Shown: positions 26,787 to 36,978, numbered from the stretch's first letter. The stretch: DNA of 47,564 nt from an uncultured Prevotella sp. (GCA_945875635.1 CAMCLD010000014.1:1-47564); one strand, 5' to 3'. Made by a program: numbers and translations. The notes: generated from the sequence alone by a model not told the origin.

Positions 26787-27002
26787 TCATTCATCCTTAA
26801 TAGACCATAGAAGATCCTTTGTATCAACATGCAGCACCTTTGCAATTTCCACCAATGTTTCAAGTGATGGCTGTGCTCTGTTGGTACACCATTTCGAGAT
26901 TGTGGCTTCACCTTTATCAAGTTGCTCGGCAAGCCATCTGTTTGTTCGTTGTTGTTCAGCCAAAACGACCTTTATTCTGTTTAATCCTTTACTGTTAGTC
27001 AT
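26787..27002 (-). CDS. XRE-family HTH regulator heading the BREX operon
   Basis: 71 residues, a single XRE/Cro-type helix-turn-helix (NRWLAEQLDKGEATISKWCTNRAQPSLETLVEIAKVL). It is the first gene of the BREX operon, 20 bp before brxA, and probably controls its promoter. Classical BREX islands more often carry a WYL-type BrxR, so this small XRE protein is a different regulator. Confidence 0.85.
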   Translation of the reverse strand: MTNSKGLNRIKVVLAEQQRTNRWLAEQLDKGEATISKWCTNRAQPSLETLVEIAKVLHVDTKDLLWSIKDE

Positions 27003-27023
27003 ATTACTATACTTTTATCGGTT

Positions 27024-27055
27024 CAAAAGTAATACATTTCCATGCAAATAACGAA
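27024..27055 (-). promoter_or_regulatory. Promoter of the BREX operon
   Basis: On the minus strand TACTTTTG (27031-27024) fits TAnnTTTG and lies about 21 nt before the ATG at 27002. TTCG at 27055-27052, 20 bp further upstream, is a weak -33 candidate. Confidence 0.5.
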
Positions 27056-27136
27056 GGTTATCCAATAAAATTGCGTTATTAGGCAAAAGTTTTTCTCGAT
27101 ATGAGCAAACTTTATCCCTTACAATTGAAACTTTAG

Positions 27137-27179
27137 TCTCTATAAAACGAAAAGCCTGTTTGCCATGATAGCAAACAGG
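27137..27179 (-). terminator. Terminator of the long transfer operon
   Basis: CCTGTTTGC (27155-27163) and GCAAACAGG (27171-27179) form a 9-bp stem. On the minus strand the stem is followed by CTTTTCGTTTT. It lies 29 bp after the OmpA-type gene stop and separates the transfer operon from BREX. Confidence 0.7.
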
Positions 27180-27208
27180 TCATATTTTTGAATACACAAA
27201 TTGGGCTT

Positions 27209-28477
27209 TCATTTGGCCAGAAGCACAACGCAGAAACGATTGGCTTCTTTCGGTGAAAACTGGTTTGTTCCACCTAAACTGGTGGCTTTCATGGAATCTT
27301 TACTTACGTCACGTTTCATCAATTGCTTACCAATGTACTTGGCTCTTTCAATACTCAGATGGCGATTTCGCTTATCTGAACCAGTTGCTTTGTCAGCTGC
27401 TCCCGATATATGGATGGTTAAGTTTTGTTCTTTTGCAATCTTTGCAATCTCATCAAGATTTACTAACTGTGATTTGTCCACCAATTTTGCTGTGTTCAAC
27501 TTGAAATAGAAGTAAATGGGAACACCTATGGTTACTTTAGTGTTTTGTGACAGGCTATCCGAAGAACTATCATTGTTCTCATTTCCTAATGATATTCTAT
27601 AACGAAGGGAGTTAAGACCACTATAGTTGTTCTTGTCTGTGGATTGTGCTTCGATATTGTTGTTAGCATTGGCTTGTTGTGAATGTTCCGAATATATCTT
27701 CAGAAGATAGTTGTTTTGGTTGATGTACGGACGTGCATCAACGACTTTTTTCCATCCTCTCTTGCCTATGGTGTACGACAAACCGACTGAGGCATTGACC
27801 ATGTGGTCACCAAATCTGCTTGAAGCTCCGACGCAATCAAAGCTTTTCATGGTTGTCATACCACTGACTTCACCGACAAGATGAAGACGGTCAGCAAGAA
27901 GATAGCGAAACTCAACACCATAGCTGAAAGCAAACGGATGGTTGCCGGAAGGGACATTATCTGTTAGGAGATAACCTGGAGTGTTTGAAGAGTTGCGTAT
28001 CATACCGACACCAACGTAAGGAATTACATCAAATTTTGACAAACCATACTCATTGCACTGCAGGTTGTGCGTGAGATTATACATGAAGTCCGCATGAACG
28101 AACTGGTACTTCATAGATTGTAAGTTTGCGTTCTTGAATTTCAGCCCTTGATAACCAATTCTGCCACCGACGGCAGGAGTGAACCACTTACCAACACCGA
28201 TTTGCAACACCGGCATAACACGGTCGAAAAGGTCTCCACACCCTATTGGAGTACCAATGAAAGCAGATGCGCCACCTTTGGCTTCTATGAACCAGTTGTT
28301 ATCCCAACCAGTAGTTGATGTTATACCGTCAAGGTAAGTCGGAGTTAAGGGAACAAGTAACTCAGCTTTGTCCCTTGCTTCAATTTGGCATCGTTGCCGT
28401 GCCGTTACAATACTGTCTCTTGCCATAGACACCATAGATGTCAGGCTGAGCAGAAACATGAATACATACTTCTTCAT
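27209..28477 (-). CDS. Outer membrane beta-barrel protein with OmpA-like C-terminus
   Basis: 422 residues. A signal peptide (MKKYVFMFLLSLTSMVSMA) is followed by a barrel-like region with alternating strands (about 45-235), a linker, and an OmpA-type peptidoglycan-binding domain (about 310-420: IYFYFKLNTAKLVDKSQ, LTIHISGAADKATGSD, LSIERAKYIGKQLM). It probably anchors the transfer apparatus to outer membrane and cell wall. It is the last gene of the transfer operon, and its start overlaps the end of the PRTase gene by 4 bp. Confidence 0.85.
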   Translation of the reverse strand: MKKYVFMFLLSLTSMVSMARDSIVTARQRCQIEARDKAELLVPLTPTYLDGITSTTGWDNNWFIEAKGGASAFIGTPIGCGDLFDRVMPVLQIGVGKWFTPAVGGRIGYQGLKFKNANLQSMKYQFVHADFMYNLTHNLQCNEYGLSKFDVIPYVGVGMIRNSSNTPGYLLTDNVPSGNHPFAFSYGVEFRYLLADRLHLVGEVSGMTTMKSFDCVGASSRFGDHMVNASVGLSYTIGKRGWKKVVDARPYINQNNYLLKIYSEHSQQANANNNIEAQSTDKNNYSGLNSLRYRISLGNENNDSSSDSLSQNTKVTIGVPIYFYFKLNTAKLVDKSQLVNLDEIAKIAKEQNLTIHISGAADKATGSDKRNRHLSIERAKYIGKQLMKRDVSKDSMKATSLGGTNQFSPKEANRFCVVLLAK

Positions 28478-29409
28478 AATTTGAATTTGATTGTTTTACT
28501 TTCTTCTGTTATCTCTTTAGTTTTGACACCTTGAACCCCATTTCTTGGAACTTCTGTCTCCATTGCTGACAGATGGGGCTGTTCTTGGTGTGTTCGTTGA
28601 ACTCTTGCGCAGAGTTGTGTAAGAGTTGTCTTTGCTTTGGCGTTAACCATTCTGGAGAGTTTTGACGCTTCTCCGATGGTAAGACACCTGATTTCTGATG
28701 CAATTCCATATTTTCTTAAATCTTGGTCTGTGATACCCGATGCCTTTAGTCTTTCGATAAGGCTTTCATCAATTCTAATATCTTTAAGCTTGCCGAAGCT
28801 GCCATGACCGAATGTGGTCATCATCACCACATTACCACCCTTGCTTTGTATGTAGTCCCTCATATCTCTAAGTTCGGCACCCGATGTGATAAAATCATCC
28901 AAGAGGATATAGTCTACCCCTTTCTTGACCTCACCTTCAAAGCGTACACGTTTACTAATCCTTGATATGTCGGAAGCGTTGGTATGAGAGACATCTGTGA
29001 CCGCTATGATATTATGTTCTACGTCCATCCCTATTGCCGAGAATTTTGCAGCGTAAGCAGCCGGTATCATGTTGATACAACCGCCTTGCATCTTGTGATT
29101 ATAGACAATATGGGCATTTTGATAACGTTGGGCTATATAGTACACCTTGTCATCCTTAACCAAATCATCAACCAATCGTAACGCTGCATCATAATCTCCA
29201 TGTTTTGCTGCATGGAAATCAGGATGCTTTCGAGCTATGGCGGAACTGGTATGATTGATAACAGCAGGGAAATAGTTACCCCAAGCCATCCCTTCTGGCA
29301 TATTGTCTTTCTGCTGTAACATATATATCGCTGTACTCAAATCAACTTCTATTGGTGTATTTCCAAGATACATCTCTGCTCCTTCTTCTTCTGATATTGT
29401 GAACAACAC
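28474..29409 (-). CDS. Phosphoribosyltransferase-domain protein
   Basis: 311 residues. The PRPP-binding motif of type I phosphoribosyltransferases is visible as ILLDDFITSGAEL (168-180), preceded by beta strands and followed by VVMMTTFGHG. PRTase domains are known among polyvalent proteins of conjugative elements. Substrate unknown. The start could also be the Met at 29373. It lies between the ArdC-like gene and the OmpA-type gene in one operon. Confidence 0.75.
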   Translation of the reverse strand: MLFTISEEEGAEMYLGNTPIEVDLSTAIYMLQQKDNMPEGMAWGNYFPAVINHTSSAIARKHPDFHAAKHGDYDAALRLVDDLVKDDKVYYIAQRYQNAHIVYNHKMQGGCINMIPAAYAAKFSAIGMDVEHNIIAVTDVSHTNASDISRISKRVRFEGEVKKGVDYILLDDFITSGAELRDMRDYIQSKGGNVVMMTTFGHGSFGKLKDIRIDESLIERLKASGITDQDLRKYGIASEIRCLTIGEASKLSRMVNAKAKTTLTQLCARVQRTHQEQPHLSAMETEVPRNGVQGVKTKEITEESKTIKFKL

Positions 29410-29437
29410 TTCTAATTTAGGGTTCGGCTCATATGTT

Positions 29438-30691
29438 TTAACGATGAAATCGGGGCTGTTCGGTGCTTCTTGCTGCTACCTCCTCATGTTGGACTTGGGG
29501 TTTGGTTTGCTCTTGTGTAGACTGACTTTCTTGATTTGACACAGTCGGTCTCTCAGCCTTGTTACCAAAAACAGGAGTGAAAGCCTTGTTCTTTTCACGG
29601 ATGTCCGAGAAATCAGCCTCCCAACCGTCTCGTTCAAGACGCTGCGCCACAGCATCAAGCCTCTGACTGATGAATGAGGAAGAACGCTTGACATCCATTA
29701 AAGAGGTCTTGATGAAATTGGGGTCTTCCTTCAGACTGTCAAGCCAAGACTTCAAGTAAGCGGCGCTGTCACTTTTTACATGCTTCTCCATTCCGTACTG
29801 TGAAGAGACAAGTGCGGCTGTAAGCTCTGCGACAAGTTCTTCCTTTGCATATGACTCACTTCCAAATGTGGAGCCAGAAACCAATCGGTTCAAGCGGTTT
29901 TCAGAACCTGAGGCATGGCTCATCTCATGTAAGAGATTGCTGTAGAAGGACTCACCATCTATGAACTGTGCCTTTTCGGGAATGACAATCTCGTCTTTAC
30001 TGATGCTATAATAGGCATTGTCCCCATGAATGGGCTTTATGGGACATACATAGAGGTCTTTCTCTATCATGGCATCCAAAGCAGGGAAATCAACCATACC
30101 TTCTGTGGTGCGCAGACTCTGCCCAACGGCTTCATCCTTGAACTTTTGATACATCTCTGGACGTGCTTCTTTGAGATTGGTCTGGTCGAGATTGAACACG
30201 TTATAAACCTGCAACTTTGGGTAGACATTGTAGTTGTTCCTCTCGTCTTGAGTGAGCTGCTTATAATCGTCGTACTTGATATGCTCTTTTGTTTCTTTAT
30301 GTACGCAAGTGAATGTGGTCAGCATAACCGGTGTGCTCTTTTCTCCTTTGTTGATGCCAACACGAGGAAGCTTGTTGCCGTTCTCGTCTACAGCAGCCTT
30401 CTTTCCATCTTTGTCTTTTGTGAAGTTCAGACTTACAATGCGGTCAAAGGTGGCATAACGGGATGTCTGCCATCCATTCTTTTCCTGCATGAGCATCAGA
30501 ACAATGCTGTTCATGCCATTGTAGTTCCGACCATTGAGGTTTTTGGGCAGTTGGGCTACTTGCGGTGAAAACCAGGGCTTCTTCCAATCTTCCTGCAAGT
30601 TGCGGATCTTTTCGATCATAAGTTCCGCAAAGGTGTTCAAAGCGCGGTCTTCCGCACTAAGCCCATCGGTATTGTATGTATTCTTTTTCAT
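29438..30691 (-). CDS. ArdC-type antirestriction protein
   Basis: 417 residues. The N-terminal ArdC single-strand DNA-binding domain spans about 20-170 (KPWFSPQVAQLPKNLNGRNYNGMN, VYNVFNLDQT). A zinc metallopeptidase motif HEMSH (255-259) follows, with a downstream YAKEELVAELTAAL helix that supplies the third ligand. ArdC proteins enter the recipient with transferred DNA and protect it from restriction. The protein ends in RFHR, resembling other tails in this module. It lies 10 bp after the SSB-like gene. Confidence 0.88.
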   Translation of the reverse strand: MKKNTYNTDGLSAEDRALNTFAELMIEKIRNLQEDWKKPWFSPQVAQLPKNLNGRNYNGMNSIVLMLMQEKNGWQTSRYATFDRIVSLNFTKDKDGKKAAVDENGNKLPRVGINKGEKSTPVMLTTFTCVHKETKEHIKYDDYKQLTQDERNNYNVYPKLQVYNVFNLDQTNLKEARPEMYQKFKDEAVGQSLRTTEGMVDFPALDAMIEKDLYVCPIKPIHGDNAYYSISKDEIVIPEKAQFIDGESFYSNLLHEMSHASGSENRLNRLVSGSTFGSESYAKEELVAELTAALVSSQYGMEKHVKSDSAAYLKSWLDSLKEDPNFIKTSLMDVKRSSSFISQRLDAVAQRLERDGWEADFSDIREKNKAFTPVFGNKAERPTVSNQESQSTQEQTKPQVQHEEVAARSTEQPRFHR

Positions 30692-30701
30692 ACGCTCTTC
30701 T

Positions 30702-31331
30702 TTACTGTTGGGTGTTGATGTATTCGGTCATTTCATGAACACGACAAGAAAGTCTTACCACGTCATTGTAGGCTGAGACCTGCAATTCACCGGTTATGTC
30801 CACATGTGCCTTGGAGTGCATCCAATCAGGAATAATGCTCTCGACTGCTGCGCCTTTTTCCGGGAAGCGCATGAAATTAACCCATGTGCTCAGATACTCC
30901 TGTCCGTTCTTTTCCAAGGAATAGGCAGAGAACACGATGAACGGATGACCGTTCTTGTCTGCCTTCTGCTGATAGATATTCTCTTTCTTCAGATAGCCAC
31001 GGAATGAGAGTGTACCTGAAATAGAGTCAAGTTCAGCCACATTCTGGGCAGTTATGGTGTTGCCTGTCAGATAGAAATTCAAATTGTCTCCTTTCTTGCG
31101 GATGTCCAAATTGCCGTTTACTGCCACACGCAGTCCTTCAACATAGGACTGCGCTTCGTCCTGCTTGGCGTTTGGAAGCGAGACAAACACATCGATGCTT
31201 TTACTTGTTGTCTTGGCATCAGTTAAAACGACTGTCATGACAAATGACAAATACGGATTGTTGTTCTTGTCTGTACGAATATTTGCACTGCGCTTTATCG
31301 TACCTATGACATTTGCTTCTGCTTTAATCAT
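30702..31331 (-). CDS. Single-strand DNA-binding (OB-fold) protein
   Basis: 209 residues with an N-terminal OB-fold pattern as in SSB (EANVIGTIKRSANIRTDKNNNPYLSFVMTV) and a possible second OB-like repeat (SGTLSFRGYLKKENIYQQ, ELQVSAYNDVVRLSCR). It probably coats the transferred strand. There is no acidic SSB tail; the end is YINTQQ. It sits directly before the ArdC-like gene. Confidence 0.7.
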   Translation of the reverse strand: MIKAEANVIGTIKRSANIRTDKNNNPYLSFVMTVVLTDAKTTSKSIDVFVSLPNAKQDEAQSYVEGLRVAVNGNLDIRKKGDNLNFYLTGNTITAQNVAELDSISGTLSFRGYLKKENIYQQKADKNGHPFIVFSAYSLEKNGQEYLSTWVNFMRFPEKGAAVESIIPDWMHSKAHVDITGELQVSAYNDVVRLSCRVHEMTEYINTQQ

Positions 31332-31352
31332 ATCTTGTAAGTTTGATTGTTA

Positions 31353-32927
31353 TTATCTTCTTTGAATGGTCTGTTGCTGGGATTGTTGCTGTGATTCAAT
31401 CTGCTCATAGTTGTTGGATGCCTGATAAGAGAATGTTATGGCATTGACAATGCATCCGATTCTCTGTCGCTTTGTAGTGTCGTCACTGTCGCTTTGAAGA
31501 ATATTGGAGATACTGTTCTTCTCTGCATTGGTCAATTCATGGGAGTATTCCTTCTTGCCATCATTAACGACAAGAACCGCATTTCCTTTGTCATTGATGC
31601 TCAATACAGCAGACTTCAGGTTGGGGACAAAGCTACTGATGTCAATATGACGATTGATAACAGCATCACTGACCGCTTGCATCTTTTCTTCCTTACTCTT
31701 GTTCTCCATCTGGATTGTAAGCATAAGCAATGTCATGAACATTTGCATAAGATTTCCCAAGAGACCTTTGTCACCTCCACCTTCAATGCCGAGGGCTGCA
31801 TCTTCAGAGCCAAGGAGCCTGCTCATCCAGTTTTCTGGTGTTTGCTCGTCGGTGTTTACTGCTTTCGTTCCGGCTGTCATGTATTCGGAAAGTATGTTCT
31901 TTCCGTTATGCTGTGCCTCGATATTGAGATTGCCCTTTTGACTGATTTCAGCAAGGTAGGCAGCTGGATTGACCCATTGCAACTTATTGTCTGCCGAGAC
32001 GTTAATGACACCAAAATGAAGATGCTCACCAGTGGTTCGTGTACCAGTATTACCCGAAACGCCCAACTTCTGACCAGCATTGACCGTATCGCCTTTCTTG
32101 ACAGATATTTCACTAAGATGCATGTATTGCACTCTTGTTTTAGTTCCGTCTTCACGAGCATACTCCACCGTAACGGTTTTACCGCCACCAGTTGTAGTTC
32201 GATGGTCGACACCGACAACCACGCCATTGTTTTCTGTGGCAAGGACATTGTCCTTATTGGTCTTGATGTCTATGCCGTGGTGTATCTGCGTTTTGCCTTT
32301 GTTTATAGGATCTTCGCGTTGACCGTAAGGTGAAGTAATGAGCATGAACTCCTTGCGCTGTACCGGCATACTGTAACTTGATTGTGGCAAATTCATTCCA
32401 GTAGCTTTGGCTTTTGCACCTTCATTGTTTGACAATGGGTTGGACTGAACACCGAATTGCTTTCCTTCGGCATTCATCTGTTGTATCACCATTTTGTCAA
32501 AACGTTGGAGCTTTGCACCTTCGATGACGTTGACCACTGTAGACACATAGTTACTTGCAGACGCATAACCGCCCTTCTTGATACCTGCAGCCCAACCTTT
32601 ATAGTCATCTGGAGACAGATTTCTGACATATTGCTGGTATCGCTGTGCCATGAGTACCTTGGAATGGTCTTCATAGCTTTGCCCAACATTGTCATACTTC
32701 TTAAACTTCTCATTTGGCTTGTCATCGTCAGCCAGGACATAGTTCCCATTATATGCTCCCTTTACGCCGAAATGATTGTTGGCAGTGTTTGCCAGTGTAC
32801 TTTTGCCATCGGCAGACTCGATGATGCCCTGGGCAAGAGTTATGGATGCAGGTATGCCATATCGCCGCATCTGCTCCATAGCATACTCTGCATACCGTTC
32901 TATGTATTGTTGTCTTGATGATGTCAT
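31353..32927 (-). CDS. Glucosaminidase-M23 peptidase fusion without signal peptide
   Basis: 524 residues. A FlgJ-like glucosaminidase domain lies at about 8-145 (GIIESADGKS, with E37 as the likely catalytic acid), an M23 metallopeptidase at about 195-310 (HHGID 216-220, EHLHFG 301-306), and a Gln-rich helical C-terminus ends QTIQRR. It should cut both glycan and peptide bonds of peptidoglycan. The lack of a signal peptide is odd for such an enzyme and suggests export by the conjugation machinery itself. Confidence 0.9.
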   Translation of the reverse strand: MTSSRQQYIERYAEYAMEQMRRYGIPASITLAQGIIESADGKSTLANTANNHFGVKGAYNGNYVLADDDKPNEKFKKYDNVGQSYEDHSKVLMAQRYQQYVRNLSPDDYKGWAAGIKKGGYASASNYVSTVVNVIEGAKLQRFDKMVIQQMNAEGKQFGVQSNPLSNNEGAKAKATGMNLPQSSYSMPVQRKEFMLITSPYGQREDPINKGKTQIHHGIDIKTNKDNVLATENNGVVVGVDHRTTTGGGKTVTVEYAREDGTKTRVQYMHLSEISVKKGDTVNAGQKLGVSGNTGTRTTGEHLHFGVINVSADNKLQWVNPAAYLAEISQKGNLNIEAQHNGKNILSEYMTAGTKAVNTDEQTPENWMSRLLGSEDAALGIEGGGDKGLLGNLMQMFMTLLMLTIQMENKSKEEKMQAVSDAVINRHIDISSFVPNLKSAVLSINDKGNAVLVVNDGKKEYSHELTNAEKNSISNILQSDSDDTTKRQRIGCIVNAITFSYQASNNYEQIESQQQSQQQTIQRR

Positions 32928-32938
32928 ATCATACTGCT

Positions 32939-34954
32939 TTATCTGTGCATACCATGACGCTCCTCTTTCTGAGCGGAGACAACTTCCTTAACCTCTTGCT
33001 TGGCTTCTGGCTTGTTTTCCTCCTGCTGTGAGGTTTTCTGTCTTGGAGATTCCAACTGGTCACAAATAGCAACTCGTTCTCCTGCTCTGATAAGCTTGGG
33101 AAGGTAAGTATCGAGGGCATGATATGGAAAACCGGCCATCTTTAACGGCTTTCCTTCCTCATCCATACGCTTGCTGTGCTTTGTGAGCGTGATACCTAAG
33201 ATATTGGAGGCCTTTACCGCGTCCTCCTTGTAGGTTTCATAGAAATCACCACAACGGAAAAGCAATAATGCATCTGGGTGCTTTTGCTTCAAATCATTGT
33301 ATTGCTTAATGATCGGGGGTACATTTGACATCTGCTGTTGCTGTCGTTTCTCCTCCTCGTGGTATTCACGGTGCTCATTCTCCTCATGGAGCTGAGTACC
33401 CTCCACGTCAGGAGAGACAGAACGCTTCATCTCCTCCAGTTTTCCTGCAAGGACATCAGAATACAGAATGGCTGCGAGGTGTGTCTTATAGTCCTGCTTG
33501 TCATCAGCAAGCCACATTCTTTGCCATTGCGACTGGCTTATCTGCACGGACTTCTGCTTCTCATCACCGATGGTGGCAACAAGCAGAATTTTGTTGTCCT
33601 TTGTCTTAAAGGCATTGACCTTGCTGATAAGGTCTAACGCATCTTGTGAGGCATTGCTTCTAAAGATGTTGGCTTCCTTTTCGGGAGTAGCTGCCACTAC
33701 TGAGTAGTATTTCTGAGCGAACTGGGTTTTGAATTCATTCACATGAGTCTCATCATGGTCATTCTTCATCATGTCAAAATACAGGCTGACATCCTCACGA
33801 CTGGGATGAACAGCAAAAGTACGGGCGTTCTCAGGCTTTGCAGCAAGTGTCCACTTGCCTTCATCGTCCTTCAGCATTGAGATCTGTGTAAAGGTTGATG
33901 GAACCTTGTCGATAGGAAATTGAGAAGCCCATGCCTGTTGGCGTTTTTCAGAAGGCTTCTCAATGAGTTTGATCTTTTCTCCATTCTCAGCCTTCTTTAT
34001 CATCCCAACTGTGCGGTTCACGTCATGGAGAACCTTTTGCGCCATCGTCGGATCTGCTTTCAGTTCGGAAATGATATTCGGTAACTGTTCAACGGTTTGC
34101 GGACGCATCTTCGCTGTCATACCCAATTCAAGCATTCTGTGTGCAGACGCAAGCTCTTCCACAAGCATTTCCATATGTTGCTGTACTTCTGACGGTGTCT
34201 TTACGCCATCGACGGAAAGTCCTTCTCGTCCCAAGCGTTGTGGAACTCCAGTCGCATGAACAATCTGCCGGGTTACCTCTTGCACATAGTCTGCATACGA
34301 AGGAAAATCCTTCTGAGCAGGGATGTGTAATGTGTCTTTTTTGCTATCATAATGTGCAATACCAGTGGCATCCTTGCGGATAGGGACGAGATTGTCCTTC
34401 ATACTCTGGATGAACTTGTTGACATCCATTCGAAGAAGCTTTTCATCTGTCGGTCTGTTTGCTCCAAACTGCTCCACCTGCTTGGCGTATTCTTCCTTAT
34501 GAACATGGGACATGGTGGTTTGGTCGATGTTGAAGACCGTATACACATCCTCACGAGGATTAACCTTGTATTTTGCTTTTTCTGCATCTGCGAGAGAATT
34601 GTATTCTGCACGGCTTATTTTATCCTCCGCATTGTCTTTGTTGACGTACTGGTTGAGATTCTGCCATACGAAAGGTACTCCTTTCTGTCCTTTCTTCACG
34701 GCTTCGTTGCGGTCGTGGGTTTCATTAAACATCGTGTAGCTGTTGGTCTTGAACTCACCGCTATCACTATGCATTGCCATAACGAGAGCATTGACGGGAG
34801 TAATCCGTAATGTCTTGTCATAGAACTGAGGCATCGCCTTTTGCCCTGCATTAAGCAAGGTACCTCCATTCTTGTTAGCTCTTTCAAGGGCTGCAACTAA
34901 GACTTCCGCTTGTCGCTCTGCACCTGTTTTTTTGTTGATGTTTTCTTCTGCCAT
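32939..34954 (-). CDS. Polyvalent protein: ArdC-like region plus MutS domain I
   Basis: 671 residues. The N-terminal 300 residues resemble ArdC ([24 protein letters not shown]), but the metallopeptidase motif is degenerate (RQIVHATG for HExSH). A middle region of unknown type follows. Residues about 545-635 look like the MutS mismatch-recognition domain ([37 protein letters not shown]), including the F-Y-E signature, without the MutS ATPase. It ends RHGMHR. It would enter the recipient with the DNA or act during strand processing; both are inferences. Confidence 0.8.
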   Translation of the reverse strand: MAEENINKKTGAERQAEVLVAALERANKNGGTLLNAGQKAMPQFYDKTLRITPVNALVMAMHSDSGEFKTNSYTMFNETHDRNEAVKKGQKGVPFVWQNLNQYVNKDNAEDKISRAEYNSLADAEKAKYKVNPREDVYTVFNIDQTTMSHVHKEEYAKQVEQFGANRPTDEKLLRMDVNKFIQSMKDNLVPIRKDATGIAHYDSKKDTLHIPAQKDFPSYADYVQEVTRQIVHATGVPQRLGREGLSVDGVKTPSEVQQHMEMLVEELASAHRMLELGMTAKMRPQTVEQLPNIISELKADPTMAQKVLHDVNRTVGMIKKAENGEKIKLIEKPSEKRQQAWASQFPIDKVPSTFTQISMLKDDEGKWTLAAKPENARTFAVHPSREDVSLYFDMMKNDHDETHVNEFKTQFAQKYYSVVAATPEKEANIFRSNASQDALDLISKVNAFKTKDNKILLVATIGDEKQKSVQISQSQWQRMWLADDKQDYKTHLAAILYSDVLAGKLEEMKRSVSPDVEGTQLHEENEHREYHEEEKRQQQQMSNVPPIIKQYNDLKQKHPDALLLFRCGDFYETYKEDAVKASNILGITLTKHSKRMDEEGKPLKMAGFPYHALDTYLPKLIRAGERVAICDQLESPRQKTSQQEENKPEAKQEVKEVVSAQKEERHGMHR

Positions 34955-34984
34955 AATATCGTATCGTTTAATGGTTTGAAATGT

Positions 34985-36640
34985 TTATCGTATTCCTCTG
35001 ACTTGTTCGCGCTCTTGTTTTTGCTCATAGCTTTCTGAGGCATTGCGCAAATCCTGTCTGTTGGATATTGTTGCTTGGTCTGCTTTGGCAAGTATGCGGT
35101 TGGCAATCGTGTTCACAGTCAAGGCTCCCTCATTGTATGCTTCGATAACGGATTGCGGCAAAGTGACAAGACGAGGAACGTTATCCATGTCAACAAGTAA
35201 TACGTTACCTTCTATCTGTGGATTCTTCAATCGTTTGTCAAGCTCTTCATCAGCATACCGCTTATAACGAGAGACCGGTTGCTCGCCATTCTCTTTCCGA
35301 TACTCGGCAAGAGCCTCTTGACCAACAGTATTGAATAGACTGGCACCACCATACAACATGAGTGGTATCTTCATCAAAGGATTACTGATGAATGTTCCAC
35401 TGACAAGGGCCGCCAAAGGCATCATTGTTTCCTTGTTCAGCCCTATAGACCTTGTCTTTCCCGTAAATACACCGACTAACATATCTGGCAGCATGGACAG
35501 TGTGATTCCCAGATGTTGCATGGTGTCCCCCATGCCACCTATTCCCATGGAACCAATCAAGCTGTCCCAACCTGCGTATTCTCCTGTAGGAGCATCCGGT
35601 ATTGTTGCTTGCGTGGTCTCCGCTTCATTGGCATTTGTCGTATATGCCGTAGACTCATCAGCTTCCGCTATATTGGAATAATGCACTGCATCTTTACCAT
35701 TTTTGCGGTCTGCGCGTTCTTTCTGTATTAATTTGGCGAATGTCTCGTATTCCATAGCACGAAAAGTGGCATCAGAAACGGACATCATGGCGGATTTGCC
35801 GTTTGCTTTCACCGTTCGTTCTCCAGCATTGACGGCTTGATTGACCTTGTTTCTATATCTCTGACCATTCTTGTTTGCCCAGTCCAAAGCAATGTTCAAC
35901 TGTTTGTCTGTGGCATAAGCAAGGCTTTTGAATCCCATCTGATCAAGCATCCATTTAGGGACACTGGCTTTCTTCTTGCTTGTAGCTGCGACCTCCTTCT
36001 TTGCCTGTTGTCTCTGTTGTTCTACATACTTTTTTTGTTGGCCTTGGGACGTGCGTTCAACTACTTCCGTACCACCATCCATAGCCAACTGTCCGAAGAA
36101 GCCACCTGCGCCCCATGTGGTAGCAGCGTTGATAAGCCACGAACCGATGTTTCCTGCCACTTCTTCAAGAAGAGAAGGGTTATACTTTTCTTCAGCCTTT
36201 TTGTTGATATGGTCTTGCAATGAGGTTGTTCTGACCCTTTCGGGAATATAGAAGATACTTCCTTCTGCCGCTTTACGGAGTATGTAGTCTGCACTTGACT
36301 TTGGCATTTGCTGCTTGACAAGGTAGTCTATCATCTTTTTCTCCATCACAGCATCAACGGTTATGTGCTGTCTTTTCAGTTCAGTCTTGACCATGTTGAT
36401 ATAGTCATCTACCGTCTTACTATTCCACTCGCCAATGTATTTTAGGTTGTCATAATAGGTCGCTGTGGCAGTCATGCCACCATCTGGCCCTGCCGCTCCT
36501 GCCAAAACAGCTCCCAATGAAGAACTATATCTTCCATATTCCTCCATCTGTTTACGGCTTAGGTCATCACGAACTTTCTTCATGATGGGGATGACTTTGG
36601 ATGTGAAGATGTCTTGCTTGTCGCTATTTGCTGTTGTCAT
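34985..36640 (-). CDS. Large uncharacterised transfer-module protein
   Basis: 551 residues, no family recognised. Helical, with a hydrophobic stretch around 410-450 (PLAALVSGTFISNPLMKIPLMLYGG) and a Gly/Ala-rich segment near 45-62. The C-terminus is rich in Gln/Glu and ends REQVRGIR, the Arg-terminated tail seen in several neighbours. It begins 2 bp from the stop of the ORF ending at 36643. Confidence 0.7.
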   Translation of the reverse strand: MTTANSDKQDIFTSKVIPIMKKVRDDLSRKQMEEYGRYSSSLGAVLAGAAGPDGGMTATATYYDNLKYIGEWNSKTVDDYINMVKTELKRQHITVDAVMEKKMIDYLVKQQMPKSSADYILRKAAEGSIFYIPERVRTTSLQDHINKKAEEKYNPSLLEEVAGNIGSWLINAATTWGAGGFFGQLAMDGGTEVVERTSQGQQKKYVEQQRQQAKKEVAATSKKKASVPKWMLDQMGFKSLAYATDKQLNIALDWANKNGQRYRNKVNQAVNAGERTVKANGKSAMMSVSDATFRAMEYETFAKLIQKERADRKNGKDAVHYSNIAEADESTAYTTNANEAETTQATIPDAPTGEYAGWDSLIGSMGIGGMGDTMQHLGITLSMLPDMLVGVFTGKTRSIGLNKETMMPLAALVSGTFISNPLMKIPLMLYGGASLFNTVGQEALAEYRKENGEQPVSRYKRYADEELDKRLKNPQIEGNVLLVDMDNVPRLVTLPQSVIEAYNEGALTVNTIANRILAKADQATISNRQDLRNASESYEQKQEREQVRGIR

Positions 36641-36642
36641 GA

Positions 36643-36978
36643 TTATATGAATGACTGTCTTAACTGATTGATTACCTGTTCTCTAGTTTGGGCAAGGGCT
36701 GCATGGAGAACTTCCATCTGACGAGGGAAGAACTCTTCCAGCCACTCGTCCTTTGCCACATTGTCCTGTATGAACTTAATGGCTAACTGGCGATTGATTT
36801 CTATGGCTCGTTCACCTTTCTTCTTGCCATTGAACCAAGCCTTTGTCCACCACACGATGCCGTCCTTGTCGGGATAGACGCTGACGGTACGCTGTATGTC
36901 GAAGCTCTGAATGTCTATGTCGAAATTCTCGAATGGGTCTATTATCCCTTGGCTTGATATGGCGTTGTCAGTAGCTTT
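36643..36978 (-). CDS. -1 frame continuation of the M23-like gene (frameshift product)
   Basis: About 111 residues, open in the -1 frame from the A10 run at 36985-36976 to a stop at 36643. There is no good start of its own; the only usable internal one is a GTG at 36855, which gives 70 residues. The reading frame before that GTG codes for a sensible protein (FDIQRTVSVYPDKDGIVWWTKAWFNGKKKG), so I read it as the C-terminal part of the gene at 36942-37817, joined by a -1 shift on A-AAA-AAG. A homopolymer mutation or sequencing error would look the same. Confidence 0.6.
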   Translation of the reverse strand, partial: KATDNAISSQGIIDPFENFDIDIQSFDIQRTVSVYPDKDGIVWWTKAWFNGKKKGERAIEINRQLAIKFIQDNVAKDEWLEEFFPRQMEVLHAALAQTREQVINQLRQSFI

